A DNA stretch of 64,000 nucleotides, from contig CABZNT010000001.1 in NCBI GenBank assembly GCA_902527105.1, positions 1-64,000 on the forward strand, written 5' to 3'. The notes beneath the pieces were generated by a model. That model made no database searches. It saw only the letters and a program-made list of their open reading frames with translations, and was not told the DNA's origin. Positions 49,541 through 56,803 of the stretch are shown here, piece by piece. This stretch comes from an uncultured Prochlorococcus sp. (GTDB taxonomy: Bacteria; Cyanobacteriota; Cyanobacteriia; PCC-6307; Cyanobiaceae). Position 1 is the stretch's first letter. The number at the start of each line of letters is the position of its first letter. A program made the translations under genes and the position numbers.

Positions 49541-49565
49541 AAAATGCTTGTTATTACAGGCTTTT
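49541..49565 (+). terminator. Rho-independent terminator of the 6S RNA
   Basis: GCTTG and CAGGC pair around TTATTA (49545-49561), flanked by AAAA and TTTT. It lies just beyond the paired 3' end of the 6S RNA. Confidence 0.55.
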
Positions 49566-49593
49566 GGTGGGTATTTTATTTTTCATAATTAGG

Positions 49594-49643
49594 GGTGCAG
49601 GACCACGGTGCAGGACCAAATTGCAGTACCAATTGCAGGACCA
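49594..49643. repeat. Short tandem repeat, 12-13 bp period, 4 copies
   Basis: GGTGCAGGACCA occurs at 49594-49605 and 49607-49618, then TGCAGTACCA (49622) and TGCAGGACCA (49634). A fifth decayed copy (AGCAGGGTGCCA) starts near 49648. Each unit has some inner symmetry (GGNCC, TGCA). The remaining 49644-49760 shows no gene. Confidence 0.85.
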
Positions 49644-49760
49644 TATTAGCAGGGTGCCATCGTTAACTAGTTGGGCATAGCAGTGGATTAGAGATTCTCT
49701 CTGTATTAGGGTGGGATCGCTCCACTCGCTTATGATTGCAATGGGTATCGATTGTTAGGA

Positions 49761-50948
49761 TTATTCAAGAACTTTTGAATCGATTGATGCGTTCTCAGGT
49801 TTTTCTCCTGAACCTTTAAGAGATTTATTAATTTTATCGCTCAAAGATGATTCTAATTCTTCAAATTTTTTCCCACTTTCCTTTTCAAGCACTTTTACTA
49901 CCCATGGAGTGTAATCAACTTTTGCTTGAGGCATGCCCATTGTCTCAGAAATTCTTTTTATAAGACCTTTCCCCCCAGAAAATTTTTCAATATCTGATCT
50001 AGCGGGGATAATAGTTTCATTTAATTTATTTAAAATTAGAAAGTTCCTAATTTCTTGAAAAAGATAATGCTTTTGCTCCACTTGTAATTTGTTTATTATG
50101 CCTGGGAACTCATGTTTTATTCCTTGAAGTGACCTTCTAAGTGAATTAGCTCTATCAAGGAGTAAATCCCATACAGGATTTGTAATAATATCCTCTTCTG
50201 GTATTAGTTGTTGGCGCCTAATTTCTTGTCTTGTCTCAAAATAAATTGTTCTAAATAAATCAATAATATGATTATTGAGATCTATTTCACCTTTTTTTGT
50301 TTGTAGTTTAGAACTATCTTCATGTCCAATAATTTTTTTTGTTTTTAAATCTATAGTCTCAACAACTGGCTTAACATTAATGTGATGAGCAATCAAGTAA
50401 TTAAGGAATAATTTAAAGATGTGGTTTTTTCTTTCATTGTATTTGGGATTTAATAAGTTCTGAATTACTACTTCATCAATTTGCTCTAAAAGTTTTATAT
50501 TTCCAAGAAAGTCATCCTGATCTATTTGATGTGTACCTGGATTACAAAGTCTTAATTCTGTTTCCTTATCAAAAAGCCAAAATCCACTTTCTGTTGCCCA
50601 CGGAAATTTTGGCATTCCAAGTTTGTCTATTTTTGGAAAAATATCAACAAGTTTTTTCTTCTCTAGTGATTTTTTATCCAAAGGATATCTTACTAATCCA
50701 AATAACTGAAGAAAAAAATTAAATCCCTCATCTTCTTCAATCATTCTTAGAGTTGTATTTATTAGTGCAAGGCAACTCTCTAACCCCATTCCTTTGCCTT
50801 TTATTTGGTTATAAACTTTCAAAGACTCTCTAAGATTACTCTCAACCCAAGCTTGTGTGTCTTCTATTAGTCCTGCAGCAGATACAACTTCATCTAGCCC
50901 TAATGATCCTAAATTACGATAACGCAATTGCTCTCTTATGCTTACCAT
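49761..50948 (-). CDS. Conserved hypothetical protein
   Basis: This 395-aa soluble protein is rich in helix and charged residues, with a distinctive N-terminus (SIREQLRYRNLGSLGLDEVVSAAGLIEDTQ) and C-terminus (SGGKGLIKRISETMGMPQAKVDYTPWVVKVLEKESGKKFEELESS). No catalytic motif recognised. It is the first gene of the island side and is read toward purK. Its 5' flank holds an imperfect palindrome with GAGTAC near 50958. Confidence 0.75.
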   Translation of the reverse strand: MVSIREQLRYRNLGSLGLDEVVSAAGLIEDTQAWVESNLRESLKVYNQIKGKGMGLESCLALINTTLRMIEEDEGFNFFLQLFGLVRYPLDKKSLEKKKLVDIFPKIDKLGMPKFPWATESGFWLFDKETELRLCNPGTHQIDQDDFLGNIKLLEQIDEVVIQNLLNPKYNERKNHIFKLFLNYLIAHHINVKPVVETIDLKTKKIIGHEDSSKLQTKKGEIDLNNHIIDLFRTIYFETRQEIRRQQLIPEEDIITNPVWDLLLDRANSLRRSLQGIKHEFPGIINKLQVEQKHYLFQEIRNFLILNKLNETIIPARSDIEKFSGGKGLIKRISETMGMPQAKVDYTPWVVKVLEKESGKKFEELESSLSDKINKSLKGSGEKPENASIDSKVLE

Positions 50949-51355
50949 TTTTGTGAAGCAGTACTCATATTATTAAAATAATAGCAGAAATTTTAAGTAT
51001 GAACATAATTTTACTTAAATATTAAATTGGTTGCAGAATTCTTAGAACCTTTAGCAAGGTAATGTTATTGATATTTATGGCTCACAGATTCATGATTGAC
51101 ATACTCACAGAATGTGATTATAGTTGTCATGCAGCCTGCAATAAAAAACCTGCGAAGCGGTCACTTCGCAGGTATTGCCCAAAGGCTAGTCCATCGCTTA
51201 ATAGACTATGTTATCTATTCAAACACGAAGACTTAACGTCTGCAATCAAAAAAAATCTTTTGAAGATTTTTCAAATGAAGAGTTAAAGGTATTTTTATAC
51301 TTCTCAAAAACTGTTCATAACTCGGAAGCTTTTTATTCTCAGGAGGATTAGGAAG
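50949..51355. other. Intergenic region with hairpin, no supported protein gene
   Basis: 407 nt between divergent genes. A 74-codon frame (51062-51286) crosses the perfect hairpin and has no conserved look, so I do not call it. The right end carries the AGGAGG Shine-Dalgarno (51341-51346) for the TTG start at 51356. Confidence 0.4.
51143..51240 (-). ncRNA. Candidate small RNA ending in a strong terminator
   Basis: On the reverse strand CCTGCGAAG/CTTCGCAGG (51149-51172) makes a perfect 9-bp stem with a six-base loop, followed by six U (51143-51148). No gene is found directly upstream on that strand, so a short transcript starting near 51230 would fit. Promoter and length are guesses. Confidence 0.35.
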
Positions 51356-51931
51356 TTGTCAGTATTTAAAGAGGAATTTCATCCAGAATCTGGAGAAGAG
51401 CAAAAGCAGTTGTGGCTTTATCCCGTTATATATTGCCTTGGAATTAATCCTCATATAAAAGATAAAGGATTTGGTCCTTTCAGAAATGGATTTGGTAGGC
51501 ATGAAAAGACTGGAACTACAGGAACTTTTCTAATAGAGGCAAGTGAATACTCTCTTGAGGATTGCTTACTTCTTGAAAATCAACATTTAAATCTTGAGCT
51601 AAGACCTAATGGTCCAAAGCTGAAGTCAATCTATTTACAGCCAAAAGAAGTTATCAAGATTTTTGAAGAGAAAAGGTTAACTTCTAGTTTAAAGCAATTC
51701 CCTTTAGACAATTATCAAGATGCTGAAGCCAAAAAAGGAATTTTTTCAAAAGAAAATGAAGAAAAACTTATCAGATCTTCAGACGATACTGCAAAAGAAA
51801 GTTTTAATAATACTTTCGCAGATCAGTTTGAATTAACAGCTCAAGACGTCGATAAAAAGTTTAGTAAAAGTGATCTTATTGCTCATACATTGGTTAACCA
51901 TTTTTTAAATTCATCAAATTTCCCCTTTTAA
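51356..51931 (+). CDS. Hypothetical protein, first gene of nuclease operon
   Basis: This 191-aa soluble protein has no recognised domain; features include KDKGFGPFRNGFGRHEKTGT and a helical end (ELTAQDVDKKFSKSDLIAHTLV). The TTG start has a strong AGGAGG about 9 nt upstream. The PD-(D/E)XK gene follows after 4 nt, so it is a likely cofactor or structural partner of the nuclease. Confidence 0.6.
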   Translation: MSVFKEEFHPESGEEQKQLWLYPVIYCLGINPHIKDKGFGPFRNGFGRHEKTGTTGTFLIEASEYSLEDCLLLENQHLNLELRPNGPKLKSIYLQPKEVIKIFEEKRLTSSLKQFPLDNYQDAEAKKGIFSKENEEKLIRSSDDTAKESFNNTFADQFELTAQDVDKKFSKSDLIAHTLVNHFLNSSNFPF

Positions 51932-51935
51932 AATC

Positions 51936-52631
51936 ATGACAATTAATTTAACTGATGCTAAGAAAAAGCATCATCTCTATAACTGTATAGCAGCAGCAAA
52001 TGCAGCAAAATATGTTGCAGATGAATATACCTGTGCGCTTGGTTTGCAGGCAAGTTATTCTCATAAACCTGATAGGGTGTTTGATAATGAGGAATGGCAT
52101 TTAAACCATTCCATAGCTGTTGAGAAATCAATTGAATATTTAAAAACTAATTTCCCAGGCATTCTTATTTTTGATAATGAAAGTGTCAAAATTAAGCAGC
52201 GAATTGGGAAGGCAACTCTTTTTGGCATTCCAGATATTATTGCAGTTAATAATAATAAGCTTTATGTGGTGGACGGAAAATCCGGCAGAGCAAAAGGATA
52301 TCACCGATATCAGGCATCTTTATACGCCCTCATGCTTCTTAAGCAAAATGTTGCTTCTGAAATTGGTGAAGTTTTCCTCGGCTATTATGATCCAAAGCTA
52401 AAACTAAATAATTTCAATATGGTCTCATTAGGAGGTCATAATGAAATTCAAGGTATATGGAGTGGGGAGGCAAAGAAGAAGATAGTTAATTTGGCTAATG
52501 CAATTGTTTCTGATCAAGAGCTTGAGGCAAGACCAACTGCGACCAACTGTCAATGGTGCGGATGGAAAAATAGATGTTCAGTGCCTTACGAGGAATCGGA
52601 AGAATTGTTAGATGTTTTTGCTGGTTTCTAA
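51936..52631 (+). CDS. PD-(D/E)XK nuclease, Cas4/RecB-like
   Basis: This 231-aa protein has the RecB-type nuclease core: His57 region, Asp100 (FGIPDIIAV), Asp113 and Lys115 (VVDGKSG) and the QxxxY motif (YQASLYALML). It ends with C205, C208 and C214 (CQWCGWKNRC), plus possible Cys17 or Cys33, as in Cas4/AddB Fe-S nucleases. It probably acts on DNA. No CRISPR array is nearby, so it is a phage, repair or defence type. Confidence 0.75.
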   Translation: MTINLTDAKKKHHLYNCIAAANAAKYVADEYTCALGLQASYSHKPDRVFDNEEWHLNHSIAVEKSIEYLKTNFPGILIFDNESVKIKQRIGKATLFGIPDIIAVNNNKLYVVDGKSGRAKGYHRYQASLYALMLLKQNVASEIGEVFLGYYDPKLKLNNFNMVSLGGHNEIQGIWSGEAKKKIVNLANAIVSDQELEARPTATNCQWCGWKNRCSVPYEESEELLDVFAGF

Positions 52632-52652
52632 GTTAATTAATTTAATAATGTT

Positions 52653-52955
52653 ATGGATAAAAGTATCGCAATTTTATTTCTTGAGTTTAGAGAACTAGTT
52701 TCCAAACAAATTATTGATCTCAGCTCCACACTCATGAGGCATGACTTCGAAATTAGAAATCAAAGAGACGAATTAACTTTCTTAAAGAAACAAATTGATC
52801 ATCTTTCTAGACAAGATTTTGATATTGATGTTCTTGTTAGTTGGTTAATACGAGATATTGAAAAAGAAGTAGATGGACCAAAAGAGATAATTGAGCTTTT
52901 AAAGAAAATTAAATCTGAAGGTGAAAGTTCTTATGAGGATTTAGGAGGTAGTTAA
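52653..52955 (+). CDS. Hypothetical helical protein
   Basis: This 100-aa protein has a long amphipathic helix or coiled coil (residues 5-60) and an acidic end. Part of the 51356-53930 operon. Function unknown. The next ATG follows its stop directly. Confidence 0.55.
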   Translation: MDKSIAILFLEFRELVSKQIIDLSSTLMRHDFEIRNQRDELTFLKKQIDHLSRQDFDIDVLVSWLIRDIEKEVDGPKEIIELLKKIKSEGESSYEDLGGS

Positions 52956-53144
52956 ATGTCTGACCAGTTGATAGACCTCATGGAAATGATGTTGGCTTAT
53001 CACGAAAAATATGAAGGAGATTATCAATCATTTAATGATCGCTTTAATTTTGAACTTTCATATTGGTACAACCTAAAACAACTAAACATACTGATCGACG
53101 CTGAATTTAAAACAATTAAACCATTCACTAACAAGGATTACTAA
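52956..53144 (+). CDS. Hypothetical small protein
   Basis: This 62-aa acidic, Tyr-rich protein (MMLAYHEKYEGDYQSFNDRFNFELSYWYN) begins directly after the previous stop with no spacer. No family recognised. Confidence 0.5.
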   Translation: MSDQLIDLMEMMLAYHEKYEGDYQSFNDRFNFELSYWYNLKQLNILIDAEFKTIKPFTNKDY

Positions 53145-53145
53145 A

Positions 53146-53451
53146 ATGCAAAACTTACCAAGCGAAGAACGACCAAGTACAAAACTCCTAAGAGATTTGT
53201 ATAAGAATAGAAAAAAGTTAATCGAAATTGAAAGTTCAAATGAACCTTACGTTTCAAAAATAAGACCACTACTTCAAAAGGATTATTGGCTTAGTCATGC
53301 TTTAATAAAATTCCTGAATTATGAATACGATTTAGGAATAAAGATTAAAAACAAAAAAACTGAAAACAAATCTGCAATTGAGAAACTCAAATTAATGCAG
53401 TCTAAATTATCAAAAAAAATGAATTATGAAGAGGAGGAGGATCTGTTTTGA
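53146..53451 (+). CDS. Hypothetical small basic protein
   Basis: This 101-aa Lys/Glu-rich helical protein (LLRDLYKNRKKLIEIESS) ends in an acidic run (YEEEEDLF). Starts 2 nt after the previous stop and overlaps the next gene by 4 nt. Function unknown. Confidence 0.5.
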   Translation: MQNLPSEERPSTKLLRDLYKNRKKLIEIESSNEPYVSKIRPLLQKDYWLSHALIKFLNYEYDLGIKIKNKKTENKSAIEKLKLMQSKLSKKMNYEEEEDLF

Positions 53452-53930
53452 AGAAATTTATTATTGCTTCATTACTACTCTTTGCACCTGTTACTTACTC
53501 AGCTACAACACCTGATTCGGAAGAGTTAGGTAAAGCTATGAAACTCGACTGTCAGACTTTAGGTGCTGACAGTTGTACTTCTCGTTTTATTGCGGTGAGT
53601 GCATGTACTTTTTCGTATGGCATAGCTAGAAGCGAAAAGACTGTCAAAGAGAGTATTGATATTGCTGATGACCTTTTTGTTCTCCTTATGAGAGGAAATG
53701 GATTAAATCCTAACTCTATGTTTGACGATCAAAATCTTATAAAAGAATCAATCAGATCAGAAACAATCGAAAGAGTTGCTAAGTGCAAGGAATGGACAGC
53801 AGAGGCAATTCCCAAAATTGTTCTTGAGAAAACTGGCAAACCAGCAACTCAAGAATTTATTGATGGGGCTACAAAGACATTTGGGTTTTGGTGGCTTGGA
53901 ACTCTTGAGCAGATTAAACGAGGTCAATGA
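53448..53930 (+). CDS. Secreted hypothetical protein
   Basis: This 160-aa protein has a clear signal peptide (MKKFIIASLLLFAPVTYSA). The mature part holds four Cys (LDCQTL, DSCTS, SACTF, AKCKE), which suggests two disulfides, and helical segments. Last gene of the operon with the Cas4-like nuclease; an exported product beside an intracellular nuclease is odd. Function unknown. Confidence 0.65.
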   Translation: MKKFIIASLLLFAPVTYSATTPDSEELGKAMKLDCQTLGADSCTSRFIAVSACTFSYGIARSEKTVKESIDIADDLFVLLMRGNGLNPNSMFDDQNLIKESIRSETIERVAKCKEWTAEAIPKIVLEKTGKPATQEFIDGATKTFGFWWLGTLEQIKRGQ

Positions 53931-53995
53931 TCAAATTATTTTTTATTTATCGAATTTATTTTTGATGAGTGCAAATAATTTATTTGCCAAAATAC

Positions 53996-54043
53996 TTGAC
54001 GACTCATTGCTAATGTGTTTATATTAGTAGTACACATGTATTA
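53996..54043 (+). promoter_or_regulatory. Promoter 1 with LexA-box-like palindrome
   Basis: TTGACG (53996-54001), 18-bp spacer, TATATT (54020-54025), then TAGTACACATGTATTA (54028-54043), a palindrome on the predicted start point. It fits the cyanobacterial LexA box (TAGTACA-NN-TGTACTA) with one mismatch. The same arrangement, with matching spacing, is at 56459-56505. Confidence 0.6.
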
Positions 54044-54050
54044 CTAAGTA

Positions 54051-54350
54051 ATGACTTTAGGAGGAGCTAATGTTTGGACTAATTTTTCTTACGGTTATCG
54101 TAATGAGTCCCCAAGTGGTTGGTTGCTTAGTCCAGACCGCAGCAGACTAATTTTATTTACCAGGAATAAAAAATCTCCAAGAAATAGTATGAGAATTTTT
54201 GCTCATACATATTATGCAAATGATCTTGGTGAGCCAATGGCAATTAAATCATCAACTCAAATGTATTTGGATAATGCTTGGGATAAATGGCATGACCTTC
54301 AATTAGAAGGTTGGACTTTTGAAGAACTTGAATTACCTGAATCAGTATGA
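54051..54350 (+). CDS. Hypothetical protein, copy 1 of duplicated LexA-like family
   Basis: This 99-aa soluble protein has many aromatics. It is clearly a paralogue of 56511-56801: ANVxTNF, the P-GWL pattern, LILF, KKS, H-x-YAN-LGEP. ATG 54051 lies 8 bp past the palindrome. The strong AGGAGG (54059-54064) lies inside its reading frame and serves the overlapping 26-codon frame instead. Its stop overlaps the next gene (ATGA). Confidence 0.6.
   Translation: MTLGGANVWTNFSYGYRNESPSGWLLSPDRSRLILFTRNKKSPRNSMRIFAHTYYANDLGEPMAIKSSTQMYLDNAWDKWHDLQLEGWTFEELELPESV
54070..54150 (+). CDS. Overlapping 26-aa hydrophobic peptide, copy 1
   Basis: Out-of-frame ATG 54070 to TAA 54150 encodes MFGLIFLTVIVMSPQVVGCL plus six residues. 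It has a perfect Shine-Dalgarno AGGAGG ending 5 nt before the ATG, better than the longer gene's. The equivalent frame in copy 2 has the same offset and length. It could be a membrane peptide or an accident of the overlap. Confidence 0.3.
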   Translation: MFGLIFLTVIVMSPQVVGCLVQTAAD

Positions 54351-54487
54351 CTAACTTAAATCCAATCAAAAAGAAATTATCAAAAGTAGATAGAAAGATA
54401 TCTATGCAAGACCCATCAAAATTATTAGCAGAATTTTTTAATGGTGTTGTCATTGAACTTGATGAAGAATATAAATATGACTCATAA
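54347..54487 (+). CDS. Hypothetical small protein (46 aa)
   Basis: ATG 54347 overlaps the previous stop (ATGA). Encodes 46 aa, basic N-terminus and acidic C-terminus (KLLAEFFNGVVIELDEEYKYDS). Its stop overlaps the next start by 11 nt, so translational coupling is likely. Confidence 0.5.
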   Translation: MTNLNPIKKKLSKVDRKISMQDPSKLLAEFFNGVVIELDEEYKYDS

Positions 54488-54629
54488 AGAATTGATAGAT
54501 CAAGTTTCCGCCAATTTATTTAAACAAAGTGGAAAGTTAGAAAGCAGAAGATCTTGGTTGGCAATGAGAAATTATCTTGAACAATTAGACAGCGAACAAC
54601 TTAAATCCATGCTTAAGGACCAAGGATGA
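54477..54629 (+). CDS. Hypothetical small protein (50 aa)
   Basis: ATG 54477 (THKELIDQVSANLFKQ). The frame is open further upstream but that region is coding in the overlapping gene. It overlaps the 46-aa gene by 11 nt. It encodes a 50-aa helical protein (RRSWLAMRNYLEQLDSEQLKSMLKD). Third gene downstream of the LexA-like box. Confidence 0.5.
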   Translation: MTHKELIDQVSANLFKQSGKLESRRSWLAMRNYLEQLDSEQLKSMLKDQG

Positions 54630-54654
54630 TTTTGAAACTATATTTATGAATTAT

Positions 54655-54768
54655 TTATTTGGTTTTTATTTTCTTCTTAATTCTTAGATAACCGTAAGTT
54701 GCAAAACCAACCAAAAACATGTCCAAGTAAATATGCCAAGTAGGAAAAATCTGGTGTATTAATTCCAT
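54655..54768 (-). CDS. Small membrane protein (37 aa)
   Basis: ATG 54768 uses the last base of the ligase-like gene's TAA (TAATG overlap), a coupling layout. It encodes a 37-aa peptide with one membrane segment (IYLDMFLVGFATYGYL) and a basic tail (RIKKKIKTK). Function unknown. Confidence 0.5.
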   Translation of the reverse strand: MELIHQIFPTWHIYLDMFLVGFATYGYLRIKKKIKTK

Positions 54769-55517
54769 TAACGTTTTATTGCCACTTGCCAATAAGGATA
54801 ATCTAAATTTGATTTTTCTCTAATCAATTGTAATTTTCTAGAATTTATTTTTACTACTATTCCATCTGTTGGATATTTACTAAAAAGCTTCCCTTGCAGC
54901 CATTTTTTTCTAAATACTTCAACTTGGCTCGTAAAGTTGCATGAAATATCCTGAGGGATCGTGAAGCCAAGCTTTGAAAGACTCTTTTTGGATTCATATT
55001 GGTTAAGTGTTGAATTAAGGATTTGAAATGCGCAGAAGCTAAGACTTTCAGAAAATCCTTCTTTAGCTCTTAGAAATCCAGAAGCGATTCTCTGGGAGAT
55101 ATTTGGACTTTGTTTGGGTGCAAATAATTCACCTCTAACTTGAAGAACTCCTCGTAAAGGGAGATTATTAGGAATGTCTTGGACTTTAATAAGTTTACTA
55201 GTAACGTCTGCCCCTTTTCTTGAAATTGCTTTCTCCAAGATTCCGTCCCTATATTGCAAAGCAGCAGCACAACCATCAATTTTTGGTTCAATTAATAATC
55301 TGGTATCTACTAATAATCCTTTCAAAAATTCATCTATTGAATCCTTTTCCAATGAAGGTAAAACTAGTTTATTTTTATTTTTAAAGTAATCACAATTAGG
55401 GTTTGTTCTTAATAAATTTTTTTCAAGTTGGTCGAACTGCTTATCAGAGATTAAAGCATTACCATTTCTATAATTATCGTCATACCATTCAATTCGTTCT
55501 TCTAAATAAGTCTTCAT
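54768..55517 (-). CDS. Minimal NAD+-dependent DNA ligase-like adenylation domain
   Basis: This 249-aa protein has part of LigA domain Ia (ISDKQFDQLEKNLL, residues 23-36), the adenylation Lys79 motif EPKIDG, RGE (128-130), DGIVVK (218-223) and the motif V-like WQVAIKR at its end. The OB, zinc, HhH and BRCT domains of full LigA (about 670 aa) are absent. It keeps the catalytic Lys but is a stand-alone nucleotidyltransferase; the role may be DNA or RNA end adenylation. Upstream and downstream small membrane genes are cotranscribed. Confidence 0.75.
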   Translation of the reverse strand: MKTYLEERIEWYDDNYRNGNALISDKQFDQLEKNLLRTNPNCDYFKNKNKLVLPSLEKDSIDEFLKGLLVDTRLLIEPKIDGCAAALQYRDGILEKAISRKGADVTSKLIKVQDIPNNLPLRGVLQVRGELFAPKQSPNISQRIASGFLRAKEGFSESLSFCAFQILNSTLNQYESKKSLSKLGFTIPQDISCNFTSQVEVFRKKWLQGKLFSKYPTDGIVVKINSRKLQLIREKSNLDYPYWQVAIKR

Positions 55518-55724
55518 TTAATACGATGGCTTAAGTTTTTGGTCAGGCATCCAACTTGGTTTATCCATAATCCATTTTTCTCTATCTTCATACTTAACAG
55601 TCCATGAAAGAAATGAAGAAATTTCTTTAAGAGTTATGCCAACCAAATATCTTGTTTTTGGACTTATTGATATAAATCCAAATAATAATATTAATAAAAT
55701 AAATTTAAACATGTCTTTAATCAT
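55518..55724 (-). CDS. Small membrane protein upstream of ligase-like gene
   Basis: This 68-aa protein has an N-terminal membrane segment (FKFILLILLFGFISI) and a Trp/Lys-rich soluble part (SWTVKYEDREKWIMDKPSWMPDQ). Its stop abuts the ligase-like start codon, so one operon. Function unknown. Confidence 0.5.
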   Translation of the reverse strand: MIKDMFKFILLILLFGFISISPKTRYLVGITLKEISSFLSWTVKYEDREKWIMDKPSWMPDQKLKPSY

Positions 55725-55755
55725 TTAAAAACTCAGCGTAATTTTTGCTAACTTT

Positions 55756-56013
55756 TTAATTAATGCAATTCTTATAACCTTCTATATTTGCTAGTTCATC
55801 AATGTTCAAACTTGTTTCCTCTAGTAAAGTTTCTCCTATATCTTCCTTATTAAATTTAGTTAAAGCTCCTTTAGTAGAGTACTTAATACATATGTTTTTA
55901 TATTTTGCTTCTTTGACAACAGGAGATAAATAAAAACCAAACAAGATGATAAAGGCTCCATATGTTACAACTTTTCTATGGTTTTTCCACCATTCATAAA
56001 ATTTATTGGACAC
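55756..56013 (-). CDS. Small single-pass membrane protein
   Basis: This 85-aa protein has a basic N-terminus (EWWKNHRK), one membrane segment (VVTYGAFIILFGFYLSPVV) and a soluble tail with two Cys (KNICIKY, YKNCIN). The CI/Cys spacing resembles the 63.5 kb protein's tail. Function unknown. Confidence 0.5.
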   Translation of the reverse strand: MSNKFYEWWKNHRKVVTYGAFIILFGFYLSPVVKEAKYKNICIKYSTKGALTKFNKEDIGETLLEETSLNIDELANIEGYKNCIN

Positions 56014-56081
56014 GAAAAATAAATAATTAATTTCTATTTTAAATTGATTGTCAACAAATTACTTTATTATTGAAAGATTGA

Positions 56082-56318
56082 TTAATTTATTGTTTTTTCA
56101 TTAATAGATTTAACCCAAGAATAATATCTTGATTTTCTAATCCTTTGCTCTTTCGAGACTAATCTATCCGCAGATTCTAGGGGTGATTCTCCTTTCTTAA
56201 CTTTTGTTGTAATAGATATACCAAAACCTTTTGCTTCAATTTTTGCAATGCCACCCTCTAAAAAAAATAAAAAAGACCAACCTTTATTCCATCCTAAATA
56301 GAAGGGATTTCGATACAT
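56082..56318 (-). CDS. Hypothetical small protein
   Basis: This 78-aa mostly soluble basic protein (ESPLESADRLVSKEQRIRKSRYYSWVK) has a weakly hydrophobic WSFLFFLEGGIAKIEAKG start. Function unknown. It is divergent from copy 2 of the LexA-like locus. Confidence 0.45.
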   Translation of the reverse strand: MYRNPFYLGWNKGWSFLFFLEGGIAKIEAKGFGISITTKVKKGESPLESADRLVSKEQRIRKSRYYSWVKSINEKTIN

Positions 56319-56458
56319 TGCATTCTTCCGGATATACTCTTTAATGTTATTTCCCTTTTCAAGGTGTTACTTGTATATACTATTACCAAAAAAGAAGTTT
56401 ACGGTAGATTATTTCTGGGACTTAATTTTCGTATTTAAATAATTTCTTGGATGAATAC

Positions 56459-56505
56459 TTGACGTTAAAGAGTAGTACATTTATATTAATAGTACAACTG
56501 TATTA
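56459..56505 (+). promoter_or_regulatory. Promoter 2 with LexA-box-like palindrome
   Basis: TTGACG (56459-56464), 17-bp spacer, TATATT (56482-56487), then TAGTACAACTGTATTA (56490-56505). Compared with promoter 1 the -35, -10 and operator are conserved while the spacers differ. An extra half site TAGTACA is at 56473-56479, inside the promoter. Confidence 0.6.
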
Positions 56506-56510
56506 TCTTG

Positions 56511-56801
56511 ATGACATCAGGAGAAGCTAATGTTCGGACTAATTTTTATTGTGGCAGCCTTATTGACCCCCCAACTGGCTGGTTATTTAACAAAAAAAGT
56601 GGTTTATTAATTCTTTTTGAGAGTTATAAGAAATCTCTATCTAATAATCTAAAAGTTTATACTCACCTTTTCTATGCAAATGAATTAGGTGAACCAGCCC
56701 AACTTAAAAATTCAAGGATTCATTCTATTGAGTGTGCTTGTGAAACATGGGATGAATTAGTTTCAGGAGGTTGGCAAATTGTTACTAGTAAATTCCACTA
56801 A
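56511..56801 (+). CDS. Hypothetical protein, copy 2 of duplicated LexA-like family
   Basis: This 96-aa protein is homologous to the 54051-54350 product (shared ANVxTNF, TGWLF, LLILFESYKKS, FYANELGEP). ATG 56511 is equivalent to copy 1; a TTG 3 bp upstream is possible. A 77-aa Cys protein follows after 2 nt. Function unknown. Confidence 0.6.
   Translation: MTSGEANVRTNFYCGSLIDPPTGWLFNKKSGLLILFESYKKSLSNNLKVYTHLFYANELGEPAQLKNSRIHSIECACETWDELVSGGWQIVTSKFH
56530..56610 (+). CDS. Overlapping 26-aa hydrophobic peptide, copy 2
   Basis: ATG 56530 to TAA 56610, offset by 19 nt from the main start as in copy 1. Encodes MFGLIFIVAALLTPQLAGYL plus six residues, again behind an AGGAG. Start, hydrophobic core, PQ and length match copy 1. 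Coding status unproven. Confidence 0.3.
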   Translation: MFGLIFIVAALLTPQLAGYLTKKVVY

Positions 56802-56803
56802 TC

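Noticed and set aside
50945..50970. GAGTAC near the 395-aa gene start as a LexA box
   Set aside because: The inverted half does not match the consensus; too weak.
51062..51286. 74-codon open frame on the plus strand
   Set aside because: It runs through the perfect terminator hairpin, has a Cys/Arg-rich random composition and no Shine-Dalgarno; more likely non-coding.
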